This document shows, piece after piece, positions 12,101 to 21,100 of a stretch of 64,000 bases of DNA. This DNA comes from Oegoconia quadripuncta (lineage: Eukaryota > Arthropoda > Insecta > Lepidoptera > Autostichidae). The translations under genes were made by a program, and so were the position numbers. How positions within the stretch are numbered: the first letter of the stretch is position 1; each line of letters opens with the position of its first letter. Below the pieces are notes generated by a model, which was not told where the DNA came from, did not search any database, and saw nothing but the letters and a program-made list of their open reading frames with translations. The DNA lies in contig OX438750.1 in NCBI GenBank assembly GCA_949316235.1, forward strand, positions 2,246,501 to 2,310,500, written 5' to 3'.

Positions 12101-15100
12101 ACTCCCTTCCGGCGTCAGTCTTTCCTGAATCCTACAACCTTGGGATCTTCAAGAATGGGGTAAATAGGCATCTACTGAGATCACGTGCTTCATCTTCGGC
12201 CACATCGTCACTTCCCATCAGGTGAGATTGTGTTCAAACGCGTACCTATCCAGTTAACATAAAAAAAAACTTATTATTTATTTGTTTGGCGACCTTGTTT
12301 GGTGTTATGGGTAGAACTGTGACTGCTGTACAAAAAGGGTTCGTCTCCCGACAGGTGATATTCAACCGCCTCCGTGGCTCAATGTAAACAACATTGGGTT
12401 TACGATTCGGAGGTCGCGGGTTTGATCCCCAGCGGGGTACATGTTTAAGTACTCGGTTTGGTTGGTGGTAGGGCATTTTAAATGTCCGCCTGGCTAGCTA
12501 CCACCATCTTATCTAAATCTGCCGCCAAGCAGCAATGTTAATAGCATTGTTGTGTTCCGGTATGTTTGTATGACGAATACGGACACGTGAACCAGAGTTA
12601 TGGATGTTTTCCATTTACATATGTATTTATTTACAAAAAAAATATATATTTGTGTAAGTTTACCCACTAATTAAATTAAATAATACAAGCCTAGTTGCTT
12701 AGTGTGGAACTAGATGGCGCAGTGTGTATGTCACGTGCAAAGATATTTATGATTTTTAAATATTTTAAGGCAAAAATAATCTCGAAAGCAGCTCCCTGCC
12801 CGAGCAACCAGCCGGTACACTAATTAAATTGTAATTACTAAGTACCCGACGGCTATATACTGATGTAACACTCACTCCTCTCATAAGATCTCCGACTACG
12901 CCGTCCCAAGTTCCATTTGGTAACTTCCTGCCGAAGCCTCCTGACTTCGGTGTGATTATCTCGAAGTCAAACTCCATAGACTGTAAGGCAAACGTTTATC
13001 AAATAAACTAAATATTGAATAACTCTACAACTACACAGTGACACAAAATTTTCCCTGTGAGCACTATTCTTTTTTGTTTTTGTTTTATGCACAACGGGTT
13101 AGCACTTGACCTCAATCACACCTGATGTTAGTGAAGATGAGGTCGAAGGTGGAAGCGTACTGACCCGGAAACCCCATTTTATTTGGGGAACTGGCTATCT
13201 TATCTCTAACAACCGGAACACAATAATGCTGTTAACATTGCTGTTTGGCGGCAGATTGTACATACACCAACTAAACTAAAACCAGTTTTGGAGTGGTGCC
13301 GTCGCATCATACTGTTCCAGTGGGGAAAAAGACAGTACTACTTTAAAACTGGTTTTAGTTTAGTTTAGTTTAGTTGGTGTACATCCGAATCGACACCAAT
13401 ATTAACCTTCTATAATAATCCAAATAAGTATCTAACTTCTTATGACTAAACATTCTAATGGTAACATAATTAAGATGAAATATTTATGTCAGCTATTGCA
13501 ATCTCCTTATGATGCAGAATCTTGAATTTAAATATAGATTTTTAATGCGCATTTATAAATCCCTAGCCATGATAGAGTCACTTACCTCTGCTAATTTCTC
13601 TATGAGCTCAATGCAGTAACCCTCGTACTGTGGATGGCCATCTTCGTTCACCACCTGCTCTCCCGAATCAGGGTCTACCTTTGGTAGCGTCCATGGAACT
13701 GCCTACAAGACATCAAGCCACAGCTTAACAAAAACAATCATGTCTTCTTTTTCAAGGAAAAACGCAGCATTGGCATTGGTAGACCAATGCTGAATTTTTA
13801 CATTTGTAAAGGATGTAAATCCCGCAAACATTTTGATTTACTTTGGTATTTATCTTGCGAGAGATACGGTTGAATTTAGCACACAAGGAAAATCAATGTA
13901 CCTACTCCGATTTATGACCCCTATCTGTAGCGAGCGATAGGTCGGGGCATCCCGACACTGTTGGTAAGGTTCAAGTTTCGCTCCCGCCTTTAGGTTGACA
14001 CATTTGTATTATTTTCGTACTTACGTACATCGGGCTACTTGATGTAGTGTACTTCGATATCTTGGACTTTCGATGTTACTTTTGTAGATATGTTAATGAT
14101 TGATTGTCACTCTTACTTTTTTATTTTGCCTTGGAATTTTATGGTTGAATATTTTAGGGTTAAGTATTTAGTACATTGAATTTTCGGGCTCTGGTTATTC
14201 GGCCGTAAGGTATTTTAAATCATTGGTTTTTACGTACGACACCTATTTGAACTCGTAAACAGTTGATGTAGTTAACTGTTGACAAAATAATCTGTTGATC
14301 TAATGAACCATTGATATAACAAATTATTGGTACAATAAATGGTTGACCTGTTACACTGTTGACCTATTGGCGTTGATATAATGAAAGTTGATCTAAAGAA
14401 TGTTGATCTTAGGTACCAATCCTAGTTAAAATAATGTAGAAAGCATTTGAAATTAGTGTTACAAAACGTGTAAATAAATACAGAAAATATAAAAGTATAA
14501 CAAGTATGTGTGCTGCAGTGGCACAAATGGGCCATATGTTCGTGTGTATCAATGTTACGATGCACTTACAGGTGCAGTTCCAATCCTGAAGAACATTCGC
14601 AACGGCTCCAAGATGACGTTAGACAGGAGTTTATACTCCTCATCCGCAGACCAGCTCGCGACGGTCTGCAAACCTTCCTCAGGTTTGTAGGTGGAGAGTA
14701 TGAAGTGCGAACGAAGGAATATGCCTAACCTAATATCAAATTTAGAATTATGAAAATGGATGCGAAAGGTTTTTTTTTATGCACAACGGGTTTGTTCTTG
14801 ACCTCAATCACACCTGATGTTAAGTGAAGATGAAGTCGAAGGTGGAAACGTACTGACCCGGAGCCCCAACACATTTGGGGGACTGGCTATCTTATCTCTG
14901 ACAACCGGAACACAACAATGCTATTAACATTGCTGTTTCGCGGCAGACTTATATACGATAGTGGTAGCTAGCCTGGCGGACATTTAAAATGCCCTAACAT
15001 CTACCAGACCCAGTATTATATGTGTACCCCGACATTGGAGGACTGGCTATCTTATCTCTGACAATGGGAACACAACAATGCTATTAACATTGCTGTTTCG

Positions 15101-18100
15101 CGGCAGACTTATATACGATAGTGGTAGCTAGCCTGGCGGACATTTAAAATGCCCTAACATCTACCAGACCCAGTATTATATGTGTACCCCGACATTGGAG
15201 GACTGGCTATCTTATCTCTGACAATGGGAACACAACAATGCTATTAACATTGCTGCTTGGCGGCAGATTTAGATAAGATGGTGATAGCTAGCCCTAAATG
15301 CCTAAAATGCCCTAAGACCAACCAAACCCAATATTCTATGCCGCAGATTCAGATATGATGGTGGTAGCTAGCCAGGCGGGAATTTAAAATGCCCTACCAT
15401 CAACCAAACCGAGTACTTAAATATGTACCCCGCTGGGGATCGAACCCGCGACCTCCGAATCGTAAACCCAATGTTGTTTGAGCCACGGAGGTGGTTGATA
15501 GCGGAGTGTGTGGAGGTCACTTGTGATAGCACTTATCAAGTCGCAGTGATTTTTTTTTTATATAGAAGCAAATAATACAAAAAACGTCGGAGGGTAGTTT
15601 ACTCCACAACCTGCACATAGTAGATACAGTGAGCAACAGAATGAAGGTTGCATTTTTTTTCTCTTTATTTATAAATCTCCCTCACACACAGGCGATAACA
15701 AACACAGGTTTGCTTAGATTTTGTTCTATTAATGTAAATTTAGGAGTCCATTGAGGAGTTAGCAGCTGATGCTTATAACACAAGTATTTTTAATGCTTAG
15801 CATGAGCATCAGCTGGGAACGTACTTATAGAAATTCTAATGAATGTTACAAAATTTTACCGGTTGTAAACAACTGAATTTACCTGTGGTTTAATTAATTA
15901 TTCTTATTATAAAATCTATGTAAGAGAAAGTCTAAAGGGAAATTGTTATTCAAGTTAAATTTATCTATCACTTGGCATGTCAGGTGTGAAGGAAAATATA
16001 ACACAATCCAACCAACACCCTCCAAACAATATCATAGAAATTAAACGAGCTACCTTAATTGTGTTGCCTACTGTACTTACAATTTACAGTGATTCATCCT
16101 CAGGCGTTCAAATATAGAATGAGTGTAGTTTAGAGAAGCTACAAGTATTACAAAGTAGAAACTTAGTAAGTGTGATGATGGAACTTTTTTTCTAATCTTT
16201 AATGCAGTAGAATATGATGAATCCGTCTCTTCTCGTGCGTGACGTAATAGCAGCATAAACCAGTGATGGACATTTTCTCTTCCACTCTTAGATAAAAAAA
16301 AGCGACACTGGCGCCCAACGTGGGGCCTTGCCACATTGATTTGCGCGTACAACGGCGCGCGCGCAATCCCCTCTCAACCGCATGCTAACCGCCCTCAATG
16401 CTCTCCTGCAGGCATTCCCTGACTGTGATGTGTTTGTAGATGGATGGGAAAGTATATTGTCTGATTGCCTGAGTTTCTGTGAGCGAGATGTATGAATGGA
16501 GATATATTTTTAAGAATGTCATAATTGTATTGTGTTGTTCTCTGACATATAGTTTGTATTCTCTTTGATTTTTATCTTTATTTTCTCTTATCTTTAGTAT
16601 AATTATTGATATAGACTTTATTTTATTTTTCTCTTAGCATTTTTGTTGTTTAACTTTAACTTATTTGTATTATTTGTATTATTTTATAGACATTTAATTA
16701 GCTCTTTTAACTCTTTTAATTTTTATTGTATAATTTATTTGTATTCTCTCATAATTTGTATTATCCTGTTGACATTTAATTTTTTCTATTTAACTTTTAG
16801 TAATTATTAATTATGTAATTGGGAACCCTCCCGTGTAATTAATTAAATTAAAGTACAAATTAAATTTAAAAAATACAAATTGGGCGTCAGTGTCGCAATA
16901 ACAATAGACTCGGCCAGGATTGAGTCCAGCAATGAGGATTGCTTTGATTCATATTAATAAATATCCGTTGACATAATTTCCATTCAACTTCATGTTTTAT
17001 TCCAACAACCACTATCCTATGTAGTACCACACTGGCGCCCAACGTGGGACCCTATTCCTTACCTGTCACCATCCCAATAGAAGACAGTATCGTTATTCGC
17101 CTCAGCATCTTCAGCGAACTGGCGGTAGAGCCGCTCACTCGTTCCGTTCATGTCTCCCCCAAGCACCTCACAGTCAACCCTAGCAGTGAGTAGTGGAAGG
17201 TCACCCTCCAGCTTTGAGTAGCTGTCAGTTATGTACAGGATGAGGGTGTTTATGTGGTTTTGTTGCCTCTGGAAGATAATGTTATTAACGATTGGCAAAG
17301 ATCACCAGGTTTTGTGGCCAACGGCAGAGAGTACACATGTATTTTTTTGTAAGTCAGGTTACTCAAAAAGCCATAGAACTTGTAGAAGCAGCTTTTATGC
17401 AAACGGTTTGGTAACGTTACGATGTTTATTATTAAAGTGTTTGAAGTCAAAGCTTAGATTAAGTAAGTGATGAATAAAAATTTGGCACATTTGATAGAGG
17501 ACTTTATTTCCTATTGGCTCTCATCACCTGCAGATCAGAAGGGCAGCTGCAATCATCTCTCTGGGCAAGAATCTTGCAACATTCCGCAGGATCAGCATGC
17601 AGGAGCATGGTTGGCATCGCCATCTGGGACAGGTCTAGTGTCGGCACGGAGTAGTCCGTGAACACCAAGTTCCAGCGATAATTGCGACGGACCAATTTCT
17701 CTTTCACTGCCTGTACAAATCAAGAATTTTAAGAGAACATTTACTAGGTACGTTGTTAGGTAAACTGGGTTTAGCATTTGGAAAGATATGTCATTCGAGT
17801 CAGTGTATTCTATCTATCTAACAACTTATGCGGTCGAAATGTAGACACCGGTGATCGATTAGTCTAAAAGCGTTTACGAAAAAGCGTTTTTAAAAGCACA
17901 CGCTCGCAAACATATTTTATAATAAGGTGCCAGTAGACATTCAAAATTTGCCTCTAAATAAATTTAAAGCAATCATAAAACAGAAATTATTAACAAAAGG
18001 CTATTATAAAATCACTGACTATTTGAATGATAATCAAGCATGGACATAGCATTCATATAATTATCAAATCGCAACCTATAATCTGTTTAAAAGAGCAACC

Positions 18101-21100
18101 CTAGAGTCTCTGGGGAGTCAGCTTTGTGAATGAGCAGTAAATTTAAATATAATATTAATATTGGATAAGTAAATTAATATTAGTGTTGTAGAGAACACAC
18201 ACTTAAGGGCATCTCTACTATCAAAGTACAAAAGCCTTACCCTCCTATATGTGTCCATGACAAACCCGCTGTCCCCCACCACTACATAGAAGCTCGGCTC
18301 AGGGCGCATCGCCCGAAGCGCGCGGGCCGCGTCACGCGTCAGGCCCGCATGCACCCACACTCTGATATTGGACTCGCCGAGGAGTTCATATAGCGTTCTG
18401 TCGACGTCTGTAATTTTTCATACCATTTATAGCTATACAGTTATTCAAAAAAGACACACTAAACATGTTTGAACATGTGGAGAGGATGAATGGAAGACGT
18501 GACGAAAGAGTTATAAGTATGATGCGAATGTGGATGTAGTGTTGGTAGCGGAAGACCACGGTGAACGTACTATGATCAAATCGGGGACGTTTTAAAGAAA
18601 GGCCAAGTGAAGAGTACCCTAAACCGACGAGCATGTATATGAACAACCTTGTGAGAGTGAATGAAGCAAAAGAGGTGTATCAGGATCGTGGCGAGTGGAA
18701 GTCTGTGGTCTCTGCCTTCCCCTACGGGAAACAGGCGTGACTATGTACATACACACTAAAGAAGGCTCGAACTAATAAAACTATGTCAAGACTGAGACAA
18801 ACTTAGAGATGACACTTGAGATTATTCTATTTCTTCCGACTATTCTGAATTTGAACAGTATCAAATGAGAGTGAGACTCGATCTCAATCCTGACACTGAC
18901 CCATCAATCCCTCTCAGATGAAAAAAGAAGCTATTTACAAATACGGCCATGTGTGGTGGGAACAGACTCAGCATACGCTGGGCGGCAGCAGCCACACATC
19001 ACTGATTTGCCCCTGACTGCGGCAAGTTGTACTATATTAAACAAAGTTGAAGAGGAGTCGCACTATTCCTTTGCTTCAATATTCTTTTAATCATTGTAAA
19101 TATCTATTGATGATTAAATGGAAACTCCAAATACCGCTCACCACTTTCGCTCTCCAAAATCAAAGCTGCATCAGTCGCATTCCTCGTTTCAAGATAGTCA
19201 TCCAAAGCTTTTAACAACTGCTGCGATCCTAGTAACGTCCTGACTAGAGGCATGCCCGAGTCTGCTGCGAGCTGGTCAGCGAGATCCCATGGGGACCACG
19301 ACAGGTCTATGATCATAGATGCTCCTTTGGAAACAGAGGAGCACACTGGAAAAGAAAATTGGTGTAATAGAATTCAGTTCTTTTTCTTGACATGCTAATG
19401 TGATGATTCTCAATAATTTTATGATATTTTTAATACTTTTGTTTGTTCTATCGCTATTAATTGTAACTTTGTGTTAGCAACATCTCCACATGTGCGTGAT
19501 TGGTCGATAGAATTCCGCTAATCACGCACGATTACGATTGACCAATCCGAACACTCGCTAATTTTAGTGGAGATCGGTGGCGGGGAACTCGAGTTGGTCG
19601 ATCCCTAGGGCAGTCTGGTTGCGAATCTTGAGCTGAAAGGTTGTTGACGATAAGCTCTGTACGTTTGTTACCATCTGTTCGCTACATAGTAATTATGGAT
19701 ATATATTATATATAACAGTGAAATAAAGGAGTTTTATCTGAGTCTTTAATTTATCAAACTTATAACAAATTCTTTTCTCATAAAAATGCCAATGGTGTCG
19801 ATTCGGATGTACACCAACTAAACTAAAACTAGTTTTGGAGTGGTGCCGTCGCTGCCGTTCCCGGGAGAAAGAGACAGTACTACTTTAAAACTGGTTTTAG
19901 TTTAGTTCGTGTTCATCCGAATCGACACCATTGTATCTTTATTAGACAATTTCTGCGAGCACGTAATATATTATGATTACTTACTCGTACTGCATTGTGT
20001 TGTGCACAGCTCCAGTCTCGTAGCATCCCCTAGCATGACAAGCGCGTTGAAAAGTTTAATTGCGCGAGATATTTGTTCTGCTTATTCCCTTAGACGAAAT
20101 AATACAACTATCCCACTCTCAAGGGCGTCTAATTTCTCGACATCTTAGATTTTTGGCATCAATAGGCGTGAAGTGCCTGAATTTAATTTGAATTTGTGAA
20201 AAAGTTTAAATATTTTAGCTTGAAGAGCTCTGAAGTTTTAGAAAGGAATTAATGGGGATGATAAATGAATTGTTTTATTTTTTAAGTTTTAAGAAAATTG
20301 GTTATATTTCCAATTAAATAACAATAGAATAAATGGATATAGTTTTGAAGACAAAAGCGGCAAGAGTGATTGGTGAAACAGGATAAACGAAGAAAAGATA
20401 GCGGGAAAAAGATGACTTCGTTTGCTTGTGCAGTGGATTTTGTAGTTCGATGAAGCGCCATCTGGCGGGTGTCGTGTGTGACGTGAAGTTAACGCATTAA
20501 TCAATCTAATCTGCTTTCGTATGTGGTCTGTGGTCCAGTGGTAGTGTTCGTATATACAAAAGTACTCTGTGGTGGTATTTTTAACTCATCTTGATAGAGG
20601 CTTTTTGGCGGGATCACGGCGAGTGAAGTTGCATTTTTCTTTATAATTCTTATAATTTGTGTATTCTGACTTTTGAAGCTTAATAATGGCCGAATATTGT
20701 GCAGCAAAAGTTAGTGATGGTGTACCTACAAGTGAAGGGAAGTGTAAATTAAAGTACGTAACGAAGCTTTCGGGTTCCCACAAGAAGTCGCCAAAATCTT
20801 TTGTAAAGCATTCTGCCACTTTACTGAAGAATTACTTGACCGTGACTAGACTCTGTATACGCCAAGTATACGACGAATTACTTGTTTTGACTGAGACTGA
20901 CTTACAAACTGAAGAAATAAGAGAAATAAGACATGGCTGTTATGGGCTAGATCCCTTTGCCTTCTCCGAGAGGAGAGAATCATCTTGATAGATGACAGCT
21001 GCGTCAACAGGATGGATTCAATAAAAAGTTTTTCTTTATTTCAAATGCACTCCATTCTACACCTCAGTATGTATAGCTCCAACGAACACAAACTCAACCT

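Noticed and set aside
12367..12440. tRNA gene from the A and B boxes
   Set aside because: The sequence continues into a SINE body repeated many times in the window; the acceptor stem does not close.
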